Under the pieces are notes generated by a model. It saw nothing but the letters and a program-made list of their open reading frames with translations. It was not told where the DNA came from and ran no database searches. The position numbers were made by a program, and so were the translations under genes. DNA of 64,000 bases, taken from NCBI RefSeq assembly GCF_030812995.1, contig NZ_JAUSTT010000018.1, positions 45,327 to 109,326 on the forward strand. The letters are read 5' to 3'. Shown piece after piece: positions 54,844 through 63,907 of this stretch (position 1 is the stretch's first letter; the number at the start of each line of letters is the position of its first letter). The stretch comes from Bacillus chungangensis. Its GTDB lineage: Bacteria > Bacillota > Bacilli > Bacillales > Bacillaceae_C.

Positions 54844-57225
54844 ATGATTACATATTTGAAAAAAGCTTTTGGCACCCAACATGATCGCACATTGAAAAAA
54901 TACTTAAAGATAGTAGATAAAATAAATCAGCTAGAACCAGAGATAGAAAAACTCACTGATGAAACATTACAAGCAAAAACGGTTGCATTTAAAGAGCAAT
55001 TGTCAGAAGGTGCAACAATTGATGATATAAAAGCTGAAGCATTTGCAGTTGTCCGCGAAGCTTCCAAGCGCGTCTTAGGGATGCGCCATTTTGACGTTCA
55101 GCTGCTCGGAGGCCTTGCTTTACTAGAAGGAAATATTGCTGAAATGGCTACTGGGGAAGGAAAAACGCTCGTTGCCTCGCTGCCAAGTTATTTGCGGGCA
55201 CTAGAAGGAAAAGGTGTTCACGTTATTACCGTAAACGAATACTTAGCGAAGCGTGACTATGAAATTATCGGGCAAATCCATCAATTTCTCGGATTGACTG
55301 TTGGACTGAATGTCGCCCAACTTTCGGCAGGCGAGAAACAAACTGCCTACAATGCAGATATCACTTACGGGGTTGGAAATGAATTCGGCTTCGATTATTT
55401 GCGCGATCACATGGCGACAGATGCCAGCCAGCTCGTGCAGCGGCCTTATCATTTCGCTATCATTGACGAAGTCGATAGTATTTTAATTGATGAAGCAAAA
55501 ACGCCGCTTATTATTGCTGGTAAAGTCGGGCTAAATTCAGAGTTGTTTCGCGTCACCTCCCAGCTCGTGAAACGATTTAAAAATGAGAAGGATTATATTT
55601 ATGATCCCGAGACAAAGGCAACGAACTTTACAGAAGATGGGATTACAAAGATTGAACAATCTTTTGGCATTGAGAACCTTTATGATTTAGAGCATCAGAC
55701 ACTCTATCATTATATGATTCAATCGTTGCGCGCTCACGTCATTTTCCGAAAAGATGTCGATTATATTGTTAGAGAAGGCAAGATCGAATTAGTAGATATG
55801 TTCACTGGCAGGATTATGGAAGGCAGATCGTTAAGCGATGGCCTTCATCAAGCAATAGAAGCAAAAGAAGGCCTCATTATTACAGAGGAAAATAAAATGC
55901 AGGCAACTGTCACGATTCAGAATTATTTTCGGATGTACCCGATCCTTTCAGGGATGACAGGTACTGCAAAAACAGAGGAAAAAGAATTTCAAAAAATATA
56001 TGGAATGGATGTTATTCCAATTCCGACTAACAAACCAAAAATCCGCGTCGATATGAAAGATCTCGTCTTTGAAACAAAGGATCAAAAATACACAGCAATG
56101 GCTGCTGAAGCAAAGCGGTGTCATGAAAAAGGGCGCCCTGTGCTTATCGGTACTACATCAATCGAACAATCGCTCTTGGTCGCTGAGTATTTGGAAAAGG
56201 CAAAGCTCCCATTTGAACTTTTAAATGCAAAAAGTGTTGAAAAGGAAGTTCAGCTTATTTCCTTAGCAGGACAAAAAGGGCAAATTACGATTGCTACCAA
56301 TATGGCCGGAAGGGGAACGGATATTCTGCTAGGAGAAGGCGTTTCTGAATTAGGCGGCCTTCATGTACTTGGAACTGAAAAGCATGAAAGCAGACGAATT
56401 GACAACCAATTAAAAGGAAGGGCTGGCCGGCAAGGTGATCCGGGATCCAGTCAGTTCTTAATCTCGCTTGAAGACGATCTTTTTGCAAGATTTGCAGGTG
56501 AACAGCTGCAAAAGATGAAAAAATCATTAAAAACGGATGACAAAGGAATCATCCTTAATAAGAACATTGATGAATTTGTTGATCGCATCCAACGCATCTG
56601 TGAGGGAAGCAATTACGGAGCTCGTGAATATACGTTAAAGTTAGACGATGTCGTCAACGAACAGCGGAATATTGTGTACAAGCTTCGTGATAATGTGTTA
56701 AAAAGCGATGATATTCTTCATTATGTTAAAGATATGTACCATCATGTTGCTGACCATTATATGAAACAGCATTGTGAAGGAGAAGATCCAGAGGATTGGA
56801 ATTATGAAGGATTGACGAAGAGTATTAGTGAACTCTCATTAGTAGAAATGGAGAATTTTTCAGAAGAAACGGCTGACAATCTTTCAGCATTAAAAGCGAT
56901 CATTGCCTCTTATATGGATGAAACAATCACATTGATAGAACAAGCAGGAGCTGCAGATCCAGAATTATTTCTGCAAGCAAAAGGGCAGCTGCTCTCTATT
57001 ATTGATTACCATTGGATGAATCATTTAGAATCAATGACCCGCCTTAAAGAAGGCATTGGCTTAAGAGGATATGGCCAAGAAGATCCGATTAGATTGTATC
57101 AACAAGAAGGATACGAAATCTTTCTTTATACATATCGACAAATTGAAATGGACTATTGCAGACAAATTGCGACACTTGCCAACGTCCAAAGAAATTCGGC
57201 ACAGTCAGTAACCGAGGAGGATTAA
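54844..57225 (+). CDS. secA2: Accessory secretion ATPase SecA2
   Basis: SecA2 drives export of a small set of proteins; in B. anthracis these are the S-layer proteins. The 793-residue product has Walker A ATGEGKT near 104, [15 protein letters not shown] near 210 and KGRAGRQGDPG motif VI. It lacks the C-terminal zinc tail seen in housekeeping SecA (2686-5199) and is about 45 residues shorter. The slaP gene starts 3 bases after its stop and the S-layer gene lies 4 kb away. The start follows AAGGAGCG. Confidence 0.97.
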   Translation: MITYLKKAFGTQHDRTLKKYLKIVDKINQLEPEIEKLTDETLQAKTVAFKEQLSEGATIDDIKAEAFAVVREASKRVLGMRHFDVQLLGGLALLEGNIAEMATGEGKTLVASLPSYLRALEGKGVHVITVNEYLAKRDYEIIGQIHQFLGLTVGLNVAQLSAGEKQTAYNADITYGVGNEFGFDYLRDHMATDASQLVQRPYHFAIIDEVDSILIDEAKTPLIIAGKVGLNSELFRVTSQLVKRFKNEKDYIYDPETKATNFTEDGITKIEQSFGIENLYDLEHQTLYHYMIQSLRAHVIFRKDVDYIVREGKIELVDMFTGRIMEGRSLSDGLHQAIEAKEGLIITEENKMQATVTIQNYFRMYPILSGMTGTAKTEEKEFQKIYGMDVIPIPTNKPKIRVDMKDLVFETKDQKYTAMAAEAKRCHEKGRPVLIGTTSIEQSLLVAEYLEKAKLPFELLNAKSVEKEVQLISLAGQKGQITIATNMAGRGTDILLGEGVSELGGLHVLGTEKHESRRIDNQLKGRAGRQGDPGSSQFLISLEDDLFARFAGEQLQKMKKSLKTDDKGIILNKNIDEFVDRIQRICEGSNYGAREYTLKLDDVVNEQRNIVYKLRDNVLKSDDILHYVKDMYHHVADHYMKQHCEGEDPEDWNYEGLTKSISELSLVEMENFSEETADNLSALKAIIASYMDETITLIEQAGAADPELFLQAKGQLLSIIDYHWMNHLESMTRLKEGIGLRGYGQEDPIRLYQQEGYEIFLYTYRQIEMDYCRQIATLANVQRNSAQSVTEED

Positions 57226-57228
57226 TCA

Positions 57229-58110
57229 ATGTTTTTTCTAAAAAATAATAAGAAGCAAGGAAAAGATGCCACTGTCTCTTCCGAAGAGCTAATTGGTAAA
57301 AGCGTCAAAGAAACAGATAAAGACACAACTGTTACAACTGCTCTTTCAGTACATCCAGATTGGGATTTGCCAAAAGAAAAAGAATACGTTTTTCGGTTTT
57401 TAAATAATGAATGTCCACCATTAAAGCCAAACCAAATTTCGTTGTCAGGCATCGAGATAAACATAGGGCCGAATGGCGATTTATATGTGACTGCTTTTAT
57501 TCGCAACAGTCTTAAACAAGCCATTCAACTAGAAAAAACATCACTGATCCTTGTTGATCATCAAGAACGAACAATCGGCAGAAAAGAATTTGATTTAAGT
57601 GTTGTTGGCGATATTCCCGGTGAAAGCAGCCGGCCTTGGAACTTTATCTTTCACGCAAGCGAAATTGATATCAACACTATCCCTGAAGACGGATGGAAGC
57701 TGGCCTTTGAATTAAAAAAAGAACACCAATTAGATTTAGCAAAAAGCTGGGAAAAAAGCCTCTCAGAACAAGATAAAGACAAACTACAGGAACTTCTGAA
57801 AACAATTGATCCGCCAAAGCCTGGTGAAGTAAATTTCATGGGACTACAAGCGAAACTAGTAGATAAAGGCGATTTACATGTAACCATGCTTATTCGCAAC
57901 GGCTCACATAAAAACATCAAAATTGAAAAATTGCCGTTGATCATTGAAGACGCAGCAGGCGACATTGTCGCAGAAGGCGGCTTTACACTTGAGAACTTAG
58001 AAGTGAAAGCAAATACAAGCAAACCATGGAGCTTTATCTTTCCACAAAAAATTGTTCAAAAAACAAAACCAGACCTTTCAAAGTGGAGAGCATATCCACC
58101 AAAACAGTAA
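57229..58110 (+). CDS. slaP: Accessory Sec system S-layer assembly protein SlaP
   Basis: SlaP works with SecA2 in export of S-layer proteins in B. anthracis. The 293-residue soluble protein has two related SLAP-type domains: LSVHPDWDLPKEKEYVFRFL...ISLSGIEINIGPNGDLYVTAFIRN (about 40-150) and SWEKSLSEQDKDKLQELL...FMGLQAKLVDKGDLHVTMLIRN (about 165-290), each ending in a SxPWxFIF motif (RPWNFIF, KPWSFIF). There is no signal peptide or membrane segment. It begins just after secA2, with its GGAGG inside the secA2 stop region, so the two are co-translated. A terminator follows. Confidence 0.94.
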   Translation: MFFLKNNKKQGKDATVSSEELIGKSVKETDKDTTVTTALSVHPDWDLPKEKEYVFRFLNNECPPLKPNQISLSGIEINIGPNGDLYVTAFIRNSLKQAIQLEKTSLILVDHQERTIGRKEFDLSVVGDIPGESSRPWNFIFHASEIDINTIPEDGWKLAFELKKEHQLDLAKSWEKSLSEQDKDKLQELLKTIDPPKPGEVNFMGLQAKLVDKGDLHVTMLIRNGSHKNIKIEKLPLIIEDAAGDIVAEGGFTLENLEVKANTSKPWSFIFPQKIVQKTKPDLSKWRAYPPKQ

Positions 58111-58116
58111 ACTTGC

Positions 58117-58156
58117 AAAAACTGATCCAGCACGATGTTCGGATCAGTTTTTTTGT
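58117..58156 (+). terminator. Terminator of secA2-slaP
   Basis: AAAAACTGATCC pairs with GGATCAGTTTTT (58141-58152), then T residues. Confidence 0.93.
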
Positions 58157-58214
58157 CTTCGCAAAGCAGGATATTTTCTCTTCTTATCGAAAGTTCCTAC
58201 AGGGGGAAATAAAA

Positions 58215-59492
58215 ATGAAAAAGTACATTTTATTATTTATTGTGTTATTTCTTATTGCTCCATCCGTCTCTTTAGCAAACAACAAACAAATTCATTATGT
58301 TTCTTTAGGGGATTCCTTAGCTGCAGGACAAACACCAAATAAACAATTTGATCTTAGCTACGGCGATTATTTAGCTAATCATCTAAAGGAAATCGATGCG
58401 CTGGGTAGCTTTGATAAACGCTTTGCTGTCTCGGGGTATACAACAAAGAATGTACTTGATGATATGATTGCAAATATTGAAAGACCCGATGTAAGCGGCA
58501 ACAGTGCATCCATTCAAGACGTACTAGCAAACGCAACCTATATTACAATTAGTGCTGGAGCAAACGACCTTCTCCAAAAAGTGATTGATGACAAAACTGG
58601 CAGTATCACTATTGACCTTGGCATCATCGAAGATGCTTTAAAAGAAGTTCATTTAAATACATCTCAGATCATCGCTGAAATTAAAAAAATGCAACCGAAT
58701 GCAGTCATTCACGTGATGGGATATTACAATCCTCTTCCGCATTTACCTGAACGTCAGCAATTAATAGTGAAAATGCTGCTTCATTCTTTGAATCAAACGT
58801 TGCAGCAGGCGGCAAATCATGGAGATGCAATCTATGTCTCAACAGCAGAAGCATTTAATGAAAACGCAAAAGCCTACTTGCCAAATCCCCTAGACATTCA
58901 TCCAAACAGAGAAGGTTATCTCGTGATAGCAAATCGTTTCTGGCAAGCATTTAATATGAATGATCAGGTTATTTTAAATGATCAAGTGCCAGTATGGGCA
59001 GAAAAGGAAATAGCATTTCTAACTGCAAAAGGCATTATTCCAGCAGAATATGAACTTAATGATTTTGGATCCGAAGAACCTATTAAACGATTACATGCTG
59101 CTTCTATGATAAAACGCAGTCTCATTTTTGATCTAATGCCGATTAAAGACCCAGGCTATATCGATATGAAGAAAGATATGCCTGGCTATGGAGACGTTGC
59201 TAAGCTAAGTGAGCATGGGATTTTAACAGGTGAAAATGGCTATTTTTATCCAGAAAGAACATTAACGCGTGCCGAAGCAGCGAAAATAATCGTCGATGCC
59301 TTTCATTTAAAAGGTGCTTCAGATGTAATTTTTTCAGATACTGAAGAGCATTGGGCAAAAGCATTTATTAGTATTTTGGCAGCAAATGATTTGGCAGCAG
59401 GCTACCCTGATGGCAGCTTTAAGCCTGATCAAACAATAAACAAGGCCGAATTTTCATATATGTTAGCTCATGCAATGGGAGGCTTCTCATAA
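58215..59492 (+). CDS. SLH-anchored SGNH/GDSL-type hydrolase
   Basis: A 425-residue exported protein. The signal (MKKYILLFIVLFLIAPSVSLA) is followed by an SGNH hydrolase domain (about 25-245) with the nucleophile block YVSLGDSLAAG near 29, the Gly block GYTTKNVLDDM, the Asn block ITISAGANDLL and the Asp-His block DIHPNREGY near 230. Three SLH domains (about 255-425) follow. Such enzymes act as esterases or O-acyltransferases on surface sugars. Placed after slaP and close to the S-layer gene, it may adjust acetyl groups of the wall polymer that SLH domains bind; that is inference. The start follows AGGGGG; an upstream in-frame extension is rejected. Confidence 0.9.
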   Translation: MKKYILLFIVLFLIAPSVSLANNKQIHYVSLGDSLAAGQTPNKQFDLSYGDYLANHLKEIDALGSFDKRFAVSGYTTKNVLDDMIANIERPDVSGNSASIQDVLANATYITISAGANDLLQKVIDDKTGSITIDLGIIEDALKEVHLNTSQIIAEIKKMQPNAVIHVMGYYNPLPHLPERQQLIVKMLLHSLNQTLQQAANHGDAIYVSTAEAFNENAKAYLPNPLDIHPNREGYLVIANRFWQAFNMNDQVILNDQVPVWAEKEIAFLTAKGIIPAEYELNDFGSEEPIKRLHAASMIKRSLIFDLMPIKDPGYIDMKKDMPGYGDVAKLSEHGILTGENGYFYPERTLTRAEAAKIIVDAFHLKGASDVIFSDTEEHWAKAFISILAANDLAAGYPDGSFKPDQTINKAEFSYMLAHAMGGFS

Positions 59493-59534
59493 CTACTTTT
59501 TCGTAGAAACAGTTCGTGTGCTTGCCAAACACAA

Positions 59535-59561
59535 AGCCTGGCGACTTCGCCAGGCTCTTTT
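59535..59561 (+). terminator. Terminator after the SGNH hydrolase gene
   Basis: AGCCTGGCG and CGCCAGGCT with a 4-base loop, then CTTTTC. It may serve both convergent genes. Confidence 0.9.
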
Positions 59562-59583
59562 CTATGAATATTGAATTCTATTT

Positions 59584-60801
59584 TTAAAACTCTAAGCTAT
59601 CTATGCTTTTAGCACCTTTCACTACATCTGCAGGAACTTTAATTTCTTTTACTTGATTATGATTACTGTAAGTGCCAGTAATATTTTGGTTGATTTTAAT
59701 TGTTTCGCCTTCGATTGTCATCGACATAACCGTTTTTCCACTTACACTAATTGGGTAATAAGTCTTTTTATCAAATTTAATTGAAATAGATGATTGGTCA
59801 ATCTTCATGTTTAAAGCAGCGCCATCTAATTCTTCCGTAAAGTCGTCGCCTAGAATACCAAACATCTCATCCATCATTTCATGCATTTGCTCATTTGTCA
59901 TTGAATACGTCATCAAATAATGATTATCTTGCTCTGTAATGTTAAGATCAGTAATATATTTCTCCATCATTTTTAACTGGCTAACTGGATCTGCTTGATT
60001 CATAGAAGCATCTACAAGCTCTTTTGCAAAGCTATCATCGAATTTAATCCAAGTTTTACTCATTGGCTCATATTGGAAGAACCCTTGTTTTGTAAAATAT
60101 GTTTCTGAATCAGGAACAGTGATTGTTTCTCCATCTGCATTCATCGTCATTTTTGTTTTCATATACATGGACATCGGTTCTTGTGTAACATCCATCTTGA
60201 AATCCATGCCCATTTTTAGCGCTCCAGGCTCAGAAGAAGCTGTCATTGTTTGATCGATTTTCATATTACTAGAAAAACTTTTTAAATCAGTTGAAACAAA
60301 CTTTTCTAATAGTTCTTGTGTTTTATTGTATGGTTTTTCTGGAACTGGCTGTTGGCTGCTGTTTTCAGCGTTTTTTGTGTTTAACTGAACAATCCATTCA
60401 GCTTTATCCCACTTCACGTCAAAACCTAATGTTGTTGCAACGTAACGAAGTGGAAGATAAAGGCGCTCATTTACTAATTTAACAGGATCATTCAGAGTTT
60501 CTGCTTTTCCATTTAAAGATACATCAAATGCATCAGATTTAATGGTTACTTTTAAACTATTATTTCCATTAGTGATAGTAGCTGTCTTGCTGCTGCCATC
60601 CCATTCCACCTTAGCTCCAAGTTTCTCAAAACTCTTGACTGGCAGATATACTTTCTCGTTATCTAGTAATGGTGCTACTTCGTCATTTACCTCTTTTCCA
60701 TCAACAACTAGCTTTACTGCTTTAGCAGAAGCTGCTTGCTGACCGAAGGCAAGCGAAAAAACAAAAACGAATGCCAAAACAAGAGAAAAATACTTTTTCA
60801 T
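59584..60801 (-). CDS. Exported protein with copper amine oxidase N-terminal-like domain plus DUF6612-like domain
   Basis: A 405-residue exported protein. The signal ends near AASAKA; two stalk-type repeats of the copper amine oxidase N-terminal family (about 30-140, EKVYLPVKSFEKLGAKVEWDG and ERLYLPLRYVATTLGFDVKW) follow. The C-terminal domain (about 165-400) resembles lipoprotein-like LolA/DUF6612 folds, with many Met residues. The stalk domain is a wall-associated module in Gram-positives; no amine oxidase activity is implied. The gene is convergent with the SGNH hydrolase. Its function is unknown. Confidence 0.82.
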   Translation of the reverse strand: MKKYFSLVLAFVFVFSLAFGQQAASAKAVKLVVDGKEVNDEVAPLLDNEKVYLPVKSFEKLGAKVEWDGSSKTATITNGNNSLKVTIKSDAFDVSLNGKAETLNDPVKLVNERLYLPLRYVATTLGFDVKWDKAEWIVQLNTKNAENSSQQPVPEKPYNKTQELLEKFVSTDLKSFSSNMKIDQTMTASSEPGALKMGMDFKMDVTQEPMSMYMKTKMTMNADGETITVPDSETYFTKQGFFQYEPMSKTWIKFDDSFAKELVDASMNQADPVSQLKMMEKYITDLNITEQDNHYLMTYSMTNEQMHEMMDEMFGILGDDFTEELDGAALNMKIDQSSISIKFDKKTYYPISVSGKTVMSMTIEGETIKINQNITGTYSNHNQVKEIKVPADVVKGAKSIDSLEF

Positions 60802-61000
60802 CATATAAATTCCCTTCCTTTCCCCATTGGAAATGATTACTTCCTTATGAGAAGTATACTATATTTACGTATATCTTCCTATTTGGTTTCATTTATTTGG
60901 GTAAAAAATGAATTTATTTCAAGATATTCAAATGACAGTAGGATCGTAGATTGGCTGAATTACCTCTATAAGGGGATGGGGAAAACTGGTTGACAACACA

Positions 61001-61036
61001 AAAACGGGTGCTAATCCGTTAAAATGGACTGCACCC
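61001..61036 (-). terminator. Terminator of the S-layer gene
   Basis: GGGTGC (61006-61011) and GCACCC (61031-61036) enclose an inner TCC/GGA pairing, with a T-run on the minus strand. Confidence 0.8.
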
Positions 61037-61080
61037 TTATTCCTTTAATTTGATCAGAGATAAACTATTTAAGTTACAAC

Positions 61081-63723
61081 TTATCGATAAGGATAAACGA
61101 TGTTAAACGTAACTTTGTCTCCATCTTTTTTATATGTTACTTGATAGCTATTTTTATTTTTGTTGACTTCATCTATAAACGATCTTGGTGATATTTCTCC
61201 ACCACCAGCGAAAAATGATGCACCATCATAGCTGATTGGGTCTTTACCAGAAAACGTAATTTCTCTCTTGTTTTCATCAATATTGGATACATAGCCTGTA
61301 TAAATCGTATCATCTATATCCCGCGCAGATAAAAATGTCAATTCGCTAATATGGCTGCCTAAATAGTTGGCAAGCTCATTGCTTGTTGCTGGAATCGTTG
61401 TCGCATTAGCTTCGACTCTTACTTTTGTCGTTGTACCATTGTAGCGTGGAGTTACATAAACTTGACCAGGTCCTCGATTTGTCTCAATTGTCTCCGTATA
61501 GCTTTCGTATGGACGAAGTGTTTTCTCCGAGAGATTCCCAATTCGTACCGTTAATTCTTCGCCACCGGCATTATAAACTGTGAAAGTAACTCTTAAACTA
61601 GGATGTGAACTCAGCGTGTTGCCGCTTTGGTTTAGTGCTTCAAATTTAAATATAACAGAATCGCTCGTATTGACTTTTTCGTCCTTTTTCAATTGATATT
61701 CATTGCGATACACATTTAATGATGCATTATCTAGAATTCCTTTGCCAAAGTAGACAATATCTGCCAGTTTACTTGGTTCGCCTTTATCGTACACCCCTCT
61801 TCTTGAATTCGGGGAATCAATATCAATCCAAAGGAAAGGCGTTGCATAGTCATTTTCAAGAAGGCTGCCAACAATGAAGCTGCCTTCACCATTTTTATCG
61901 AGCTGAATTGTAAGCTCTTTTTCCTTACGTATTCCATTCTCAATGAAAAAGGCATTCGTGTTTGTGGAAGGATTGTTATCCATGTTTTCATTGAAAGCAA
62001 TGTTGACTCGTTCTCCTGAAGCAGCTTTACCATTTTTATCTTTGACGACTACTTTATATTTACGGCCGCCATCCATACCAATTGCCGCATATTCACTGCC
62101 GTCGCGAGTGACGCTAATCTGGTATGCTCCTTGAGCAGCACCGAATGTGACCGTTTCTGCTTTATGTTGGAGATCTCCAGCATCTAACATGTTATTAGCT
62201 GGAGCAGTATCTACAAAGACAATTGGTGTTGCTTTCGTTTCTACTCCGCTAAGCGTAAACGTGGCTTCGCCTCGCATATTTGTCATTACTTTCATTGTCT
62301 TAACAGAGCCGTTTGTCAGCTGCATCGGCGTATCCCCGTTAACTAATGCTCGTGAAGCTTTGTCAATCGTTACATCAATATTTTCTGCTAAAGTGATATG
62401 CAATGTTTCATTCGCTAATGGATTGCCAGTTCGTGGATCAAGATAAGTAACTTTATAAAATTTGCTTTCATTATTGTTTAAGCTAGTACCTTTATTATCT
62501 TCAGCAGTTATTTTAAGGATATCTTTCATACCCCAAAATACCTTGGCAAAGCCGCGTTTAGATGGATCGTCTGTTGGATAGACAGCAATGTCATCAACGC
62601 CTGGATTATATTGAGTATAATTAAGTTCTGCAATGCCATCAGCATTTGTCAGTACTTGAATTTCCTCGCTTTTATTGGCATGGTCGCCAGCATTAATTTG
62701 AAATGTTACAGGAATGCCAGCAGTCTTCATTTTGACATCGGCTTTCACTGTTACTTGTTTTCCAACAATCCCTTGTTGGGTAGTGTTTGCTACTTCTAAC
62801 TTATCTGGCACAACAGCTGAATAGCCTGTAAAAGTACCAATCTCCATGCCAGCTTTCTTCACGCGATAAGTCTTATTGCCTTCCTGCTTAGAAGTCGTTA
62901 ATACAACTGTTTTATCATCATCTTGCTTCATCGTTACTTGTTTGATGTCTAGACCTTCGATTGAAAAATCAGATGCTTTTATCGCACCAACTTCATCCTT
63001 GTATGTAATTTCTACAGTTGTCGTATTTAGTGCTTTAACACTTTTTACTTCCTCTTCTTTTTTCGGTGGTGTTGTTGGCGTTTCTGCTTGGTTTTTACCG
63101 TATTTCTGATCTACTTTATAAATGAGCAATACTAAATCGCCGCGATCGATATGCTCAGATGGAGCAAAAGTTGTTTCTGATTTCCCTGAAATTAAGTCTA
63201 AAGAAGAAAGTGTAGCGATTGCACTCTCGTACCATGCGTCTTTTTTTACATCTGTGAAAGGATGCACCGCATTTTTTACTGGTTCTATATCATAAGCAGC
63301 CATCACCATTTGTGCAAATTCAGCCCGAGTCAGCTTTCCATCTGGTTTAAATTTTCCATTTTCGCCAGAAATCGCACCTGCTTCAAAAGCTGCATTAACT
63401 GCTTTTGCATACCAAGCATCCTGTTTTACATCTGTAAATGGCGCCTTGCTGGCATTTAAATCTAAGCCGCGAATAGCTGCAATAATTTGAGCTGCTTCCG
63501 CTCGTTTTACTTTTCCTCTAATTTTAAATGTCCCATCATTATACCCATTCACAACCCCTGCTTTGGCAAGTTCGGTGATTGGGCCATAGTAAGCTGTACC
63601 TTCTTTAACATCACTAAATTCTGTCGCCGCCAATCCTGTTGCAGGTGCAGCAGCCGTGGCAATCAATGCCGCAGTCATTGAGGTCGCTAAAAAATGACGA
63701 TAAGACTTTGATTGAAATGACAT
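61081..63723 (-). CDS. S-layer protein with three N-terminal SLH domains
   Basis: An 880-residue S-layer protein. The signal peptide (MSFQSKSYRHFLATSMTAAL..., cleavage near GLAA|TEF) is followed by three SLH domains (about 35-212; VNGYNDGTFK, FKPDGKLTRAEFAQM, and ISGKSETTFAPSEHIDRGD), a Pro/Thr/Lys/Glu linker (about 215-230) and a long beta-rich body of Ig-like modules. This layout is that of Bacillus S-layer proteins such as Sap. The ribosome binding site GAGGGAGG is strong. CsaB and SecA2-SlaP in the same window provide the anchor chemistry and the export route. Confidence 0.93.
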   Translation of the reverse strand: MSFQSKSYRHFLATSMTAALIATAAAPATGLAATEFSDVKEGTAYYGPITELAKAGVVNGYNDGTFKIRGKVKRAEAAQIIAAIRGLDLNASKAPFTDVKQDAWYAKAVNAAFEAGAISGENGKFKPDGKLTRAEFAQMVMAAYDIEPVKNAVHPFTDVKKDAWYESAIATLSSLDLISGKSETTFAPSEHIDRGDLVLLIYKVDQKYGKNQAETPTTPPKKEEEVKSVKALNTTTVEITYKDEVGAIKASDFSIEGLDIKQVTMKQDDDKTVVLTTSKQEGNKTYRVKKAGMEIGTFTGYSAVVPDKLEVANTTQQGIVGKQVTVKADVKMKTAGIPVTFQINAGDHANKSEEIQVLTNADGIAELNYTQYNPGVDDIAVYPTDDPSKRGFAKVFWGMKDILKITAEDNKGTSLNNNESKFYKVTYLDPRTGNPLANETLHITLAENIDVTIDKASRALVNGDTPMQLTNGSVKTMKVMTNMRGEATFTLSGVETKATPIVFVDTAPANNMLDAGDLQHKAETVTFGAAQGAYQISVTRDGSEYAAIGMDGGRKYKVVVKDKNGKAASGERVNIAFNENMDNNPSTNTNAFFIENGIRKEKELTIQLDKNGEGSFIVGSLLENDYATPFLWIDIDSPNSRRGVYDKGEPSKLADIVYFGKGILDNASLNVYRNEYQLKKDEKVNTSDSVIFKFEALNQSGNTLSSHPSLRVTFTVYNAGGEELTVRIGNLSEKTLRPYESYTETIETNRGPGQVYVTPRYNGTTTKVRVEANATTIPATSNELANYLGSHISELTFLSARDIDDTIYTGYVSNIDENKREITFSGKDPISYDGASFFAGGGEISPRSFIDEVNKNKNSYQVTYKKDGDKVTFNIVYPYR

Positions 63724-63844
63724 GATTATTTTTCCTCCCTCGATTTAAAAATAGGTCAATTTACGAAAAATCTTATTCTCACATTCTCGCGAGTGATCCC
63801 TGATTTTCATGTAGCAAAAAAAGACAAACGAGTCTACGTCTCCT

Positions 63845-63850
63845 ATTATA
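63845..63850 (-). promoter_or_regulatory. Putative -10 of the S-layer promoter
   Basis: Perfect TATAAT on the minus strand about 120 bases before the start. The -35 is poor. A long leader is typical for S-layer genes. Confidence 0.35.
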
Positions 63851-63907
63851 ATTTTCCATATTGACTTCACTTTCTTGGAACTATGACCAAGCTTTAACGA
63901 TCTTTCC

